Positions 42,244-51,981 of a DNA stretch of 64,000 bases are shown piece after piece. Origin of the DNA: Prorocentrum cordatum (lineage: Eukaryota; Sar; Dinophyceae; Prorocentrales; Prorocentraceae); NCBI GenBank assembly GCA_963575745.1, contig CAUYUJ010014360.1, positions 208,028 through 272,027 on the forward strand. Direction: 5' to 3'. The notes under the pieces are model-generated. The model was not told the origin of the DNA. It worked only from the letters and a program-made list of their open reading frames with translations, and searched no databases. Each line of letters starts with the position of its first letter. Position 1 is the first letter of the stretch. A program made the position numbers and the translations under genes.

Positions 42244-43265
42244 CGATTCGGCCCGAGTTGGCAGCGGCGGGCCGCCCCTGGGCGGGGGCCTCTGCGGAGG
42301 CACTGCTTCGAGGCCCTCGCTGCTCGGAGGCGCTGCCGGGTGCTGCAGCGGCAGGGCGGGGCAGGCCGCAGGGGCGGCAGCGCAAGGCCTGGCAGACGGG
42401 GCCGTTGCCGAGGGCCACGGCGCTGGCCGTGCTGGAGAAGCCACTGTCGGCGGTGCCAGGACATGAGGAGAGGCCTCCCAGATGGGGTCCGAGTGGCGAC
42501 TCATCGCCGATGCATCGCCGATGCAACGGCGATGCCTCGGTCATGTACTGGCGACGCGGGCGATACATCCGCGACGTCGGCGTAGAGAAACACGGGCTCC
42601 ACATCGACCCGCATCGTCGATGCATCGGCGATGCGGCGTGATCCTCCGACCCCATCCACTCGGACCCCATCTGGGAGGCCTAGGATGAAGGAGCTCCTGA
42701 AACACCTTGGCAAGCAACGTTTGGCGCACCCTGTGTAGATGCCGAGCTCAAAAGCGGGGTGGGCCGCCCCGATGTCACTTTCCTCGAGCACGTCGGAGGC
42801 CTGGACTACATCATGGCGGAGATCAGCTGGGGCCCGTCCATGTCGGTGGAGAACCAGATGGTGTAGGCGCCAGAGGTGCCGCGGCACGTCGGCGTCAGCA
42901 GCGCTCGCCGGGGTGAAAGCGCCGACACACAGCGAGATGTTGACGGCCATGGAGAAGGAGCTGAGCGGCCCATGGGGGGCTCAGGAGGACGACCTGCAGC
43001 GAGAGCTTTGCTGCGCGGAAGCGGAGCTCGTGCAGGCGGCCCGCCAGTCCGAGAGGCTGTGAGCCGAGCTTGCGTAAGCCTGGCAGCTCGCGGCAGGCAC
43101 GGCTGCGGCTGCGCGCGCTGAGGCTCAGGCCCCCAGCCCCGCAGCTGCGAAAGGCCGAGGCCGCGCGTGCGGCGAAGGCAGCCGAGCGCTGTGCCACTGC
43201 GGAGAGCGAGCGCGCGGCGTGGACCGAGCGCGGGGCCGTGGCCGAGCGCGTGGGCCGAGCGCGAA
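42244..43265 (+). pseudogene. SL-headed retrocopy, helical protein, interrupted by a MITE
   Basis: After the leader relic a frame reads IRPELAAAGRPWAGASAEAL and on to VLEKPLSAVPGHEE, where the family M element (42,472-42,680) begins. Beyond it GC3-rich text resumes in other frames: GRPDVTFLEHVGGLDYIMAE then ISWGPSMSVENQMV; HSEMLTAMEKELSGPWGAQE with DDLQRELCCAEAELVQAARQ; and LRKAEAARAAKAAERCATAE with SERAAWTERGAVAERV. The last two are typical coiled-coil sequence. Frameshifts and stops make it a pseudogene. The parent protein is not recognised. It ends where the convergent minus-strand remnant begins. Confidence 0.5.
42472..42680. mobile_element. Family M MITE, perfect 25-bp terminal inverted repeats
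   Basis: The ends GGCCTCCCAGATGGGGTCCG-AGTGG and their exact reverse complement enclose 159 bp rich in GCATCGGCGATGC palindromes. It lies inside the SL-headed retrocopy. Fragments of the same family occur at 51,982-52,170 and 52,420-52,548. It is too short to encode a transposase. Confidence 0.9.
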
Positions 43266-43279
43266 GCAGCGCTGCTGGT

Positions 43280-44130
43280 CCGTCGTTGGGCGGGCCCTTT
43301 GCTGCACCGAAGCTCGCGCTGCCACTGCCTGCTGCTGCTGGCTTGGCGGGCACTGGGCGAGCTTCGTTACCCTTGCATTCCTGAGCGAGGCGGGATGCCA
43401 TAGTGTTGTGAGCTTCCATCGCCTGTCTTGAAGCCTCTGAAGCCTGACCGAATAACGTGTTGATCGAATCACCAATTTGAGACTGCAAGTCTGCCAACCT
43501 TTTGATATTATTCTTGTCCGTGGCTGCGTCCAAATCATACTCGGAGTGTCGACGGCTCCGAAGGATCCGCGATGGATTGGCAGATTTGAAACCTTACCCG
43601 ACGAAATAGTCAATGACAATCCTCGTGGATGTGAAGAGCTTGACCACCGTGCTGCTTGCGAGGGGCGGACTTTGGGGGGGGCTCGGCTGCCGTCTTGGGA
43701 TCGAAGACGTGCTGGTACTGGCTTGCTCCGTCGGTGTCGCCTATCTTCTGTCACATGTCGGCCGTCAGTGCCAGCTGCTCGATGGATTCATTGGCTGCGA
43801 CGAGCGTGACTTGAGCCCCTGGAGCTCCTGGCCCCTGGCCTTGAAACCAGGGGCCGGCACGACCAGGAAGAAAAGCACCCTGATGACTTGGAACGGCCTG
43901 GCCCTGGGAGTCCCACGAACACCAATCCACTTCTGCTGATTGCTCCACTTGCCGTGCTGAGAGCGACGGGGGGTGGCCAGGCCCATGCGCATTTAGCTCC
44001 TGGAAACAACGTGCTCGAGGGGTGTCTGAAAGGCTGTTGTGGCACTGCTCGCACCTCTACCACTTGGCGAGGTTGCGTTTGCACTCGCAGCTGGTGTAAA
44101 GTCAGCTCGCGCCATAAGGCTTCATGGAAC
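43280..44130 (-). pseudogene. Decayed coding remnant, unknown protein
   Basis: Minus-strand text in successive frames: ADFTPAASANATSPSGRGAS (about 44,115), SAEVDWCSWDSQGQAVPSHQ and GAPGAQVTLVAANESIEQLA (43,940-43,760). After an in-frame TGA comes QKIGDTDGASQYQHVFDPKT with PPKSAPRKQHGGQALHIHED. Finally MDAATDKNNIKRLADLQSQI with GDSINTLFGQASEASRQAME ends near 43,290. The sequence is clearly protein-like, with low-complexity linkers and helices. It could be the gag-like part of another retroelement or a cellular retrocopy; I cannot tell. Stops and frame changes show it is broken. Confidence 0.5.
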
Positions 44131-44355
44131 AACTGAAGGCGAGGGCGAAAATAATAACATTCCTTGCGTTGACCCTGGTGATGGGGCCCTCAAGCGAACA
44201 CAAAACCATGGTACAGTCCTGGGAAGTCGGGCTCCGAAGCCTGAGCCAAAGCACTTGAGATGGAGTGTGAAGGAAGGTCTTTGGGACTTGGGACGGGAGG
44301 GTGTATTGTAACATCGCTGATGCATCTTGGGCTTACTCTGGTCCTCCTCCTCAAA
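44131..44355 (+). repeat. Family L dispersed repeat, copy 3
   Basis: Ends GTAACATCGCTGATGCATC then TTGGGCTTACTCTGGTCCTC and a TCC tract, the same terminus as copies at 8.8, 37.2 and 45.4 kb. The upstream body is more diverged, and its left limit is uncertain. Confidence 0.6.
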
Positions 44356-44954
44356 CTCTTTCTCTTCTTTCTCTTCCCACCCTTCTCCGTCGCCTAGAAG
44401 CAGCTTGGCTTTTTGGGCAAGCCTTGCAGTGACCAGCTAAGTTAAACTCGTAAGGAGTACCTCGACACGATTGCGGGTAGTCTCAAGATGAACATCCTAA
44501 GCCGAACGACCATAATACCAAACAGTCGACTTATCTTGAAGCCGAATTGCTGTTGTTACCTTGACTTGCATCCGTAACGGGCTCCGCTCCACTCCAAACT
44601 CCTCCCCCCTCCTCCCCCTCCTCGGCTCCTGCAGCGACCGCTCTGGGACGACGGGCCGGGGGCAAGGAACGTGAGCGGAGGGCGCCAGACGCCGGGGATC
44701 CGCAGAAGCGAGCAACAAAGGGCTACCGTCACGAACTGCTGCTCAGCGCTTAGCGTGTCGCGGCGGCGGCCCCGGCGACACGCCGTGCCCTGCAGGCGGA
44801 TGGCGTGTCGCTCCGCTCCGCGGGGCGAGAGGCTGGGAAGGGCTCGGGGCGCTGATGCTGGAGTTCTGGGACGTGACGAGCGCGTCGCGATCGTGGTGGG
44901 CCAGAACCGGTGGATCGACACGCGAAGCACAAATTCCCGACCATTGGTCGCCTT
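44356..44954. other. No gene recognised
   Basis: Contains GGATGGCGTGTCGCTCCG near 44,800, also present at about 26,917, and inverted GCGACACGCC near 44,773. No coding support. Confidence 0.5.
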
Positions 44955-45115
44955 ATCTGCCCCGATACGCAATACGCAATCCGGAGCGTATTGATACGGG
45001 GCTCAACACGTAGATCCAATACGTAGATACGGCTGCATGCATTCGCCAATACGTAGGCCAATACGTACAACATCCCCACTCGATGCGCAATACGTGGGGC
45101 GGCCTGCGATACGCA
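44955..45115. repeat. Interspersed AATACG heptamer-like repeats
   Basis: CAATACG or GATACG occurs about a dozen times in 160 bp at irregular 10-25 bp spacing, sometimes with AATACGTAGG context. Confidence 0.65.
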
Positions 45116-45372
45116 GCCCAACTTCGCGCCTCGCGCTCCGCGATGTGTGGTTATCTTCGCGCGGGGCGCGATCGCGCGGGGCGCGGTCGGCTTCGCGCCC
45201 CTCGTGGGCGACCCGGGCGAAGGCCTGGCGAGACCCCCCCACTCGCGGTTCGAAGGAGGCAGGAGGGAGCGAGGGAGGGGGGGTGGGGGAGAGGGAGGAA
45301 AAGGAGCAGGAGGAGGAGGAGGAGGAGGAGGAGGAGGAGGAGGAAGAGGAGGAGGAGGAGGAGGAGGAGGGG
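45116..45372. repeat. GC-rich spacer and (GGA)n array
   Basis: GGA triplets at about 45,305-45,370. On the minus strand these are the TCC run that follows the family L terminus. Confidence 0.85.
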
Positions 45373-45900
45373 ACCAGTGTAAACCCAAGACTCCCCAACG
45401 ATGTTGGAATAGACCCTCCCCCGAAGCTCCCCCCTCACAGGCCCCTACAGGGACTCATTTCCACTGAGGGAAGTGCCCCGCTGGGAGACAACCGTTTGAA
45501 CATCCTGAAGCGTGCCAACACACCGTTCTCGGAACTAAACCTGACTTTGCGTTTTGACGATCCTAAATCGTGCCAACACGCCATTCCTGGGATCAACACC
45601 GCGAATCAATGCAACTGTTGCACGCTGACAGTCGCAAATCGCTCCAAAACGCCGTTTCTTGTACGTTAACCATGGGCCTTCGCGAACCTCTTGGAATTTC
45701 ATCTGAAACGAACGTTGGAAGGCAACCCGCTATCAATCCGTGAAATTCCTGCCGATTTGTAATTCGAATGTGCGCGGCGCTAATGCGAGAGCCACATTTT
45801 GAAAACCACCCGCCCTCCATGTGCGAAGCTGTTGCTACTGTTTATGCTTCAGGGCCATACGCGGTGAGGAAGTCTCAAACGCAACGCCTGGCCCGCCTTT
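45370..45900 (-). repeat. Family L dispersed repeat, copy 4
   Basis: On the minus strand it runs from GCGTTGCGTTTGAGACTTCC (about 45,885) through GGGCGGGTGGTTTTCAAAAT to CAACATCGTTGGGGAGTC / TTGGGTTTACACTGGTCC at 45,370. It matches 37,185-37,912 over most of its length but lacks most of the internal 83-bp units. Confidence 0.8.
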
Positions 45901-45949
45901 CCGACTGGCCGCGCGGTGCGACACGCGGCTACTTATAAGGACAAGGACA

Positions 45950-46470
45950 TTGAGGAGGAGGAAGAGATTTTTCCTCGGGGGCCCCCAAGGCAGAACGTAC
46001 GCCGCCTGAAACCTACATCACGTTGGCGGTAGCAGCAGCCGCAGCTTCCTCCTTGGCCCTGATTCTGGCCGCCAGCGCCTCCATCCCAAGAGCTTGGATG
46101 AGGCGTGTGGTTGAGGAGGCGAGCCGAACGGCAGACGACGACGCCTGTTACATCACCTCCTGCGCCGCAGCTCTGGAAAACAAGGGTGCGGCCAGCAGAC
46201 ACGCCGAGCTCCCTCCTGTAGTGGGGATATCGGCCTTGCGTAATCAAGGACAGCAAGCGCAGTGCAGCCACTGGAGCACGGCTTCCCCGCACAAGTGCCC
46301 TCCCAGCTTGAAGCACCTCAAACTCGTGTAGGCACCGCAGCGGAAGCAGAAAAGCAAAGGGCGCATACCATCATCCTTTACAGCCGTAGAGCATCGAAGA
46401 TGACCTCTAGCAGCCTCCGCATCCTGCGCTCGTCGCAAGGCAATGGGCAGTCCAGGGCACTGAAGCATGG
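45950..46470 (-). pseudogene. LINE 2 C-terminal Cys motif and 3' end
   Basis: The frame ending at 46,244 reads MRPLLFCFRCGAYTSLRCFK then LGGHLCGE, a CxxC...C...C motif typical of the very end of such polyproteins, followed by a stop. The remaining 300 bp to 45,950 is presumed 3' untranslated sequence; it ends beside a short GGA/TCC run. Confidence 0.6.
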
Positions 46471-47430
46471 CCGATCTTCATCATACGAAACTTTGAAACA
46501 ACGCGAGCACCGAGCAACTGTCTGCGATGGCTCGGCCGTCCCAAGAGGAACCCAGTCGTGCCGGCTATGGGCTCGCAGGGTTCTGGACCTGGGTCCCGCG
46601 CGGTCCCGACGAAAAAACAAGTTTTGGGAACATCGGCAGGACAGCGGCAAACATCATCTGGCATCTGAGGGTGCAAAGTCATTGCGTGCTTCGCCAAGCG
46701 ATCCGCGTCCTGATTCACCAGGGCCACCCTGCGCTCATGGGCAGGTAGCGCCGCGATCACAGCCTCAGACCTATGTGCTGGCGTGCGAGACGCGGGTGCG
46801 ATCGATGAGTGCCCTTCCTCCGCCAGAGCCCGACGCCGACGCCCCGCAAAGACCTTGTCGGGCGCCAGCTGGAGAGGGGGAGGCAGATTATGTAAACGCA
46901 CGGCGCCCAGGCAGTCACTGTGAGTCTGGCTGGATCCTGTGGCCAGACAACTGATCATAGCGAGGCCGAGCTGCTCCCCAGCCTGTGGTGCCTGAGGGGG
47001 GCCTGGCCAGACTGTGCCAAGGGCTCGGACCGCTATCTTATACTGATCCCCGGGCTCAGCGAAAGTCATATCATAGCTGGCCCGGTGGGTTTCCCGAAAA
47101 ATCGTTTGGTTGGCCGAACCGTCAACCAAGATGTCGCAGTTGGCCGTGCGGGCACACAAAAGCGTCAAAATCGAGCGGTTCCTCTTCGGGCCCTTGAAGA
47201 ACGGGATCAAAGTCCAAATTCGGGGGAGGGGGCTCAGGCTGAGCAGCGATGAGGCGAGACCAGAAGCGCAGGCCAGCAGCATCAGCCCTCTGAGCAGCTA
47301 GGATAATCTCGTCAGTGACGTGGTCCTTGCGGGCTTGAGCTACCTCGTCACCTCTGGCATTGAAACGCTTGGAACGGAGCGTGCGACGCAGCGGATCTGG
47401 CGCAACTCGAGAGCCAGAACAATCAAGCAA
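46471..47430 (-). pseudogene. LINE 2 RNase H domain
   Basis: Landmarks in order: CDILVDGSANQ (first Asp), AGEQLGLAMIS (Glu), THSDCLGAVRL (second Asp) and NQDADRLAKHAM (last Asp), all in one frame. Before it, in a second frame, lies ARGDEVAQARKDHVTDEIIL and an acidic PNLDFDPVLQGPEEEPLDFD. It would degrade the RNA strand during integration. The domain looks complete by motif. Confidence 0.78.
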
Positions 47431-47575
47431 AGCACGGGAGGACCGTCAGAAAGATTCCCAGATTCCCAGGGAGTGCGAGAAATGAGTCGCGAACCGGAAG
47501 CATTTGACCAAGAGCGGGATCAAGATGCTGAGGAACAGCAAGAGCAGCGAAGCTAACTTCCGTTGATTGCCAAGC

Positions 47576-48995
47576 TCATCGATGCTCACCAACACATCTG
47601 TCAAGCGCAGGTGATAACAGACTGGCTCGCACCTGGGCGCTCCGTGCCGCCAGTTCTAGAGCACGCAGTTGGACAGGAAAGTGTAAACTGGGGAGCTTGT
47701 CGAGGACCGCAGGAGGAAACGAATGCCGAGGAGCACGAGTAAGGAGCTGGTGACGCTCCCAAGCCACAGCCCTGGCTTCTTTCGGGGGCTGGGAGATCTG
47801 AGCAACATGTCCGACGACAGGGAGGGCGTGCCGATTCCAGGCAACCACGGAATGTACAAAACTGAACCCCAAGCTTTTCACCATGTGGGTTCGTTCCCGC
47901 AAAGTCGCCAGGGGGGCCGCCCGCGACTTCCGACTGCCTCCGAGGCCCAAGTACACGCCGAAGCATTTGCCCGACTCTGCGATCCGAAAGTCCGCGACGT
48001 CTAACCCGTGGGCGCGAAACTGATCTCGAAGCTCCACCTCCACGAACCGGCGAGGAAAAATGATGGCGCACTTGCCGAAGTTGAGAGCCAGTCCCGCGGC
48101 TGCGGCAGCACGGTGCAGCAGCCGAACAATCATCGGGAGCACCACGAAGAGGTTGCGAGCTACTAGACCGAGATCGTCTGCAAAGGCAAACAGCACCAAC
48201 TCGTGGTAGCTTTTCTGGATGAGATTGGCCTTTAGCCAAGGGTTCAGGACCAGGGCAAACAGAACTCCAGATAGCGGACACCCCTGCTTCATCCCCCTCT
48301 GGGCCCAGAAGCCAGCAGGAAACGAGCTGCCCACGCCAATGAAAGTCCAGACCCCAGAATAATGCGCCTGAATCGCCCTCACCACCGCCTGGGGCACTCT
48401 CACATTACGCAGGACTGCAAACTTCCAACTGTGGTGAGCACTAGGGAAGGCGTTCAGAAAAATCGAACACGCAGCTCCGAGCATCAGTAATGCCTAAAGT
48501 GTGGGACCAAGAGAATAAGCTAGTATCCAGTTCGATGATGTTATCGAGCATCGATCGCCCCGTCACGAATCCCCGCTGACATGGCTCGACGACATCAGCA
48601 GCGACAGAATTCAGCGGCATGGCAAGCATCGGCGACAAAATCTTGTTATCGGCATTCGAGAGCGAAAGCATTCGAGTTTGGCATGGGCTGCGAACCTCAG
48701 CGCCCCCTGCAACCATATCTCCCATAGGCGGGAATGCAGCTCGACAACAGTCAAACTCCCTGCTGGTACGATGCTCAGTCACTAGGCATTGGAACGCGTC
48801 GTGCAAAAACGTGTGGGCCAAAACTGCGGCGTTGCGCCAAACCGAATAAGGAACGCCGTCGTGCCCAGGGGCAGTGTCCTTTTCCTGGCCGAGGAGGTTG
48901 AGCATCTGGTCGCGGATCGCGATCCAGTCGACCCTCTGGTGCGTGCTGGAGACGAACTGGTCACCTGGCTCCTCGAGCGGGGCGACCTGCTGCAT
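47576..48995 (-). pseudogene. LINE 2 reverse transcriptase domain
   Basis: The first frame (48,995-48,441) carries DTAPGHDGVPYSVWRNAA, LSLSNADNKILSPMLAMPL and QRGFVTGRSMLDNIIELD. A frameshift falls within motif A (VFDFSERLP / FLNAFPSAHHSW). The second frame (48,484-47,576) has motif B RGMKQGCPLSGVLFALV and motif C VLFAFADDLGLVA, then GLALNFGKCAIIF and a thumb region. All RT signature motifs are present, and only the frameshift near 48,470 interrupts them. Confidence 0.9.
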
Positions 48996-49049
48996 GAAAA
49001 ATCCATGGAGTCCTCGCTCACCTGATCCCCAGACTCGGCCTGAAACACG

Positions 49050-49581
49050 CTACCCCACTACTGCGAAAGAATTTGGGCCATCAAGGCGGGGTCCGAACTG
49101 GTCCTTCCGTCTTCCGCGCGGAGCCCCGCAAGGTACACCTTGGGACGAAGGGCGGCCCAGGGCGGAGCGAGCCGGCGAATCCGATTCAAATTGGCAGCAT
49201 TGCGCATCGGAGCGAGCCGGCACTGCGAAGTACTTCCTGGGCCCTCGCATCCATGATCCCGCGCTGCATGGTCGCGATGTGCTGGTGGAAGCCCGCCCAG
49301 TCACGCCACCCACGCATATCTGCACAGAAGAAGTCGGCGGGCTTGGGGTACGCAGCGACGCACGCCGCGCACACGCTGAACTCACCTGCGCGTGATGTAC
49401 GCAGAAGGCGCAGGCAGATGAAGACTTTGCCTTCGAGATTTTCGGCTCCGGCGTGGAGGACGTGGCGCTTCACTTTTTTGGCCGCAGAATGAACAACCTG
49501 TTTCGCCTCCAGGAGACGCTGGAAGGGGTCCTCGGAAAAGTCCTCTAGCCTGAACATTCCCTCGCAGACGCTGTGAAACAC
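49050..49581 (-). pseudogene. LINE 2 linker between endonuclease and RT
   Basis: Text MFRLEDFSEDPFQRLLEAKQ, KVFICLRLLRTSRAGEFSVC and RDWAGFHQHIATMQRGIMDA, then, in another frame, lower-quality text towards the RT. Such a helical linker precedes the RT in many LINEs; its role here is not known. Confidence 0.6.
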
Positions 49582-49634
49582 GCCGTGCCCCGAGATCCAG
49601 GACGGAATCGCAACATAGTCAGAGGCCTCGACGG

Positions 49635-50311
49635 GACGCTGAGGCTGAGAAAGACGGGGGAGTGGTCTGAGGGCTTCGTCGCATTCGTGATGGGCCAGGC
49701 CGTGGAGGAGACAGGATTGAAATCAATAAGAACAGCACTGGGAAGATTCGTGTAGATCCTATCGAGACGGGCGTATTTAGGATTGGTATCTGCATTCGCA
49801 CGGCGCGCATAATGTGGCCGGTGAACTTCAGAATTGCGGGACGACCAGGTCGAATATCGAAGCGAGCCGCGAAGTTTGAAAGGTCTCACGCCCCGTGAGG
49901 GCATAGTGCCGAGCATCTCCGTTGTCGAGGAAGTTGAAACCACCAGCAATGGAGGTAGTAGCGTGAGGCGGCGGAGTAAGATGGCCACGAAACCGCCACA
50001 ACACTGACTTCGTGTGAGCCTCAGTCCAGTCGGGGTCCACGTGCACGCACGCCACCTGGAGCGTCTGCCCCGGGGTCGACAGAGTGAGTGCACCCACCTG
50101 GCCTGGCTCCACTTCAACAAACATGCAAGACGAGAAAAGAGATCGAAGAGCTTCCGTAACCACAATCAGGATGCCCCCCCGCGTTCTCGTTGTCCATGAA
50201 AAACCCACGAACAGTCACGCCCAAATCACGCCGGAGAAGACTCGTATCAGCGTCGTTCCCGTGAGATTCATGAATGCACGTAGTGAGAAAGACTGGGGGC
50301 TGCCCAGCCAC
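49635..50311 (-). pseudogene. LINE 2 endonuclease domain (main part)
   Basis: In order: VFLTTCIHESHGNDADT (Glu motif), GGILIVVTEALRSLF, LQVACVHVDPDWTEAHTK, AGGFNFLDNGDAR, LDRIYTNLPSAVLIDFNP and KPSDHSPVFLSL (Asp-His motif). These are the landmarks of APE-type endonucleases. AGGFN stands where GGDFN is normal, so a catalytic Asp appears lost. Frame changes occur at about 50,195 and 49,830. The first Asn motif is missing here but present 1.2 kb upstream (51,555-51,428). Confidence 0.75.
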
Positions 50312-50619
50312 AAATATGGAAAAGAGGTTGGCTAAGCCTGCCTCAGTGCTGCATTGGACTCAGAAGGGGAGCGCCAGGTCGAAGCCGGGAACGCAGGCCG
50401 AGCTTGCCGAGGTAAAGCTCAACGCCGGTGTCCAAGACAGCAAGTGTCTGGTAAGAAGTCTCGATATCGGAGTGTGACAAACAGGCGTAGCCTGAATACT
50501 CCAGCGACATGCAGTGCTGGACGGGTGGTGATGAAATCTGCTGCAAGAGCCCACCATTGCACAATGCAGAGAGAAAATGATGATTCCATCCGCAATGGCG
50601 GCGCAATCGCCCAAGCCAG

Positions 50620-51372
50620 CTAATAAGGGCGTGCGCCTTGTCCCTTCCCTGGTCGAGGTGCGGCATCCTGCGACCCCTTTGGAAGGACAACTGCTTTGCT
50701 GCGAGCATCCAAGCTCGCGACGGCTGAACCAGTAGAGCCGCCTCTCTCCTGACTCAGCCCCGACGCTGCAACTGCAGTATCGGCTGCTGCACGTTGAAGT
50801 GGATCGCTGGCTGCAGAGGGCTCTTGAGAGCCAGCTGAGAACCCTGAGACAGACGCACTGTCGCCAGCGGACCTGGGTGCAAAGAAATGACTGTGGCCAG
50901 ACGCCCGGAGGTGGTCGAAGAGCTTGTTCCTCGAAGTAAACACCTCGCCACAGTGTTGACAAGTCGTACGCGCCGTGTTCTCAGCAATCGGCGTGAGCAC
51001 AGGAGGATGCTCAGCGGTAGGGCTGTGAACTGGCGGCGCAGAAGCAAGTCCGCCAGCAGGAACGCCCCCAGGACCTCCGCCATGACTCGCTTCATCCGCA
51101 GGGGGTTCGGGTCGAGAAGCGGCTGCCAACTTCTCCTTCTCGGCCTTCTTCTTACGTTTGATTCTCCGCCGCCGCGAGGCAGTCGGAGGGGGAGCAGAGG
51201 CGCTTCCACGTGCACCGGCACTGCCTCGCATCTCCATCATGACCGCGGAGGCCACGGCGGCGGCGGTAGCAGCTACAGTGCGGCGCGGCGCGCCTGCTTG
51301 CACGGCGGCTCGAACCGCCACGTCAACCAAGGACGCGGCAGCGAAGCCACCATCGGACTCCATCCCATGCAA
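50620..51372 (-). CDS. LINE 2 ORF1-like protein with C2H2-type finger, 250 aa
   Basis: Open from ATG at 51,372 to 50,620. It starts with an Ala-rich helical part (SLVDVAVRAAVQAGAP), then a basic cluster RRRRIKRKKKAEKEK (possible nuclear signal and RNA-binding patch, about residues 68-82). About residue 138 comes TCQHCGEVFTSRNKLFDHLR then ASGH, a classical CxxC-x12-HxxxxxH finger. The remainder is Ser/Ala-rich. It is on the LINE 2 strand and upstream of its endonuclease, so it is most likely that element's ORF1 or the N-terminal part of its polyprotein. It is the best preserved open frame in the window. A separate host gene cannot be excluded. Confidence 0.6.
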   Translation of the reverse strand: MHGMESDGGFAAASLVDVAVRAAVQAGAPRRTVAATAAAVASAVMMEMRGSAGARGSASAPPPTASRRRRIKRKKKAEKEKLAAASRPEPPADEASHGGGPGGVPAGGLASAPPVHSPTAEHPPVLTPIAENTARTTCQHCGEVFTSRNKLFDHLRASGHSHFFAPRSAGDSASVSGFSAGSQEPSAASDPLQRAAADTAVAASGLSQERGGSTGSAVASLDARSKAVVLPKGSQDAAPRPGKGQGARPY

Positions 51373-51427
51373 AGCGCGCGGGGTGGGGGGGGCAAAGATG
51401 CGCTAAGCACACTTGAGCCGGGGTCTT

Positions 51428-51555
51428 GGATTCATGAATGCACACCACAGAGTGGCGCTTGAGAAGGAGGGAGAGGGACTGATATTTACACTGACTTCGC
51501 CGATTGCTGGTGTGATTGGAGCAAAACAAAGGCTGGGCATTCCAACTGCAAACCG
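51428..51555 (-). pseudogene. Displaced N-terminal endonuclease fragment
   Basis: Reads VCSWNAQPLFCSNHTSNRRS then QCKYQSLSLLLKRHSVVCIH and ES. SWNAQ and CIHES are the Asn and Glu motifs that open an APE-type endonuclease. The text stops making sense right after them. It lies upstream of ORF1, where the endonuclease start does not normally belong. Confidence 0.65.
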
Positions 51556-51679
51556 AGAGGGGAGAAGACGCAGAGGGGAGGAACAATGACGAATGAACAG
51601 AGAGAGGATTATCCCGCACATGGGGCCTAGCAGCCTGAGTCCCCTCCTCAAGGCCGCGCCCGGGCGAGAAGTGAAACAG

Positions 51680-51788
51680 GGAGGAGGGGAGGAGGAGGAG
51701 GAGGAGGAGGAGGAGGAGGAGGACGAGGAGGAGGAGGAGGATCAGCAGGAGGCAGGAGACAGGAGGCAGAAGCAGAAGGCAGGAGGAG

Positions 51789-51823
<35 letters not shown>

Positions 51824-51865
51824 GGAGGAGGAGGAGGAGGAGGAGGAGGAGGAGGAGGAGGAGAA
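51680..51865. repeat. GGA and GAT microsatellites
   Basis: GGA at about 51,684-51,740, GAT at 51,793-51,820 and GGA at 51,822-51,862. On the minus strand they lie just 5' of the displaced endonuclease fragment. Confidence 0.9.
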
Positions 51866-51981
51866 GAAGGAGGCACGATGCAGCAAGTGGCCTGCCGGCC
51901 TGGGTCCGCGTGTTCCCCCTCCTGTGTGCCCCAGCAGCCTTGGCTTGCCCCAGCAGGTTCGACCTCCGTTGCCCCCCCCGA

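Larger units (their letters stand above)
45950..51555 (-). mobile_element. LINE-type retrotransposon 2 (degraded, 5' part shuffled)
   Basis: On the minus strand, in order: an endonuclease N-terminal scrap (51,555-51,428), an ORF1 with a C2H2-like finger (51,372-50,620), the rest of the endonuclease (50,311-49,635), a linker, reverse transcriptase (48,995-47,576), RNase H (about 47,200-46,600) and a terminal Cys motif (about 46,350). It differs from LINE 1 in RT motifs (FADD and KQGCPLSG here, VDD and AGCGQATS there), so it belongs to another lineage. Several frameshifts disable it. The 3' end runs into TCC triplets near 45,953. Confidence 0.88.

Noticed and set aside
47722-48004. Plus-strand open frames antisense to LINE 2 (for example 47,723-48,004 and 46,262-46,954)
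   Set aside because: They are mirror shadows of the RT and RNase H frames.
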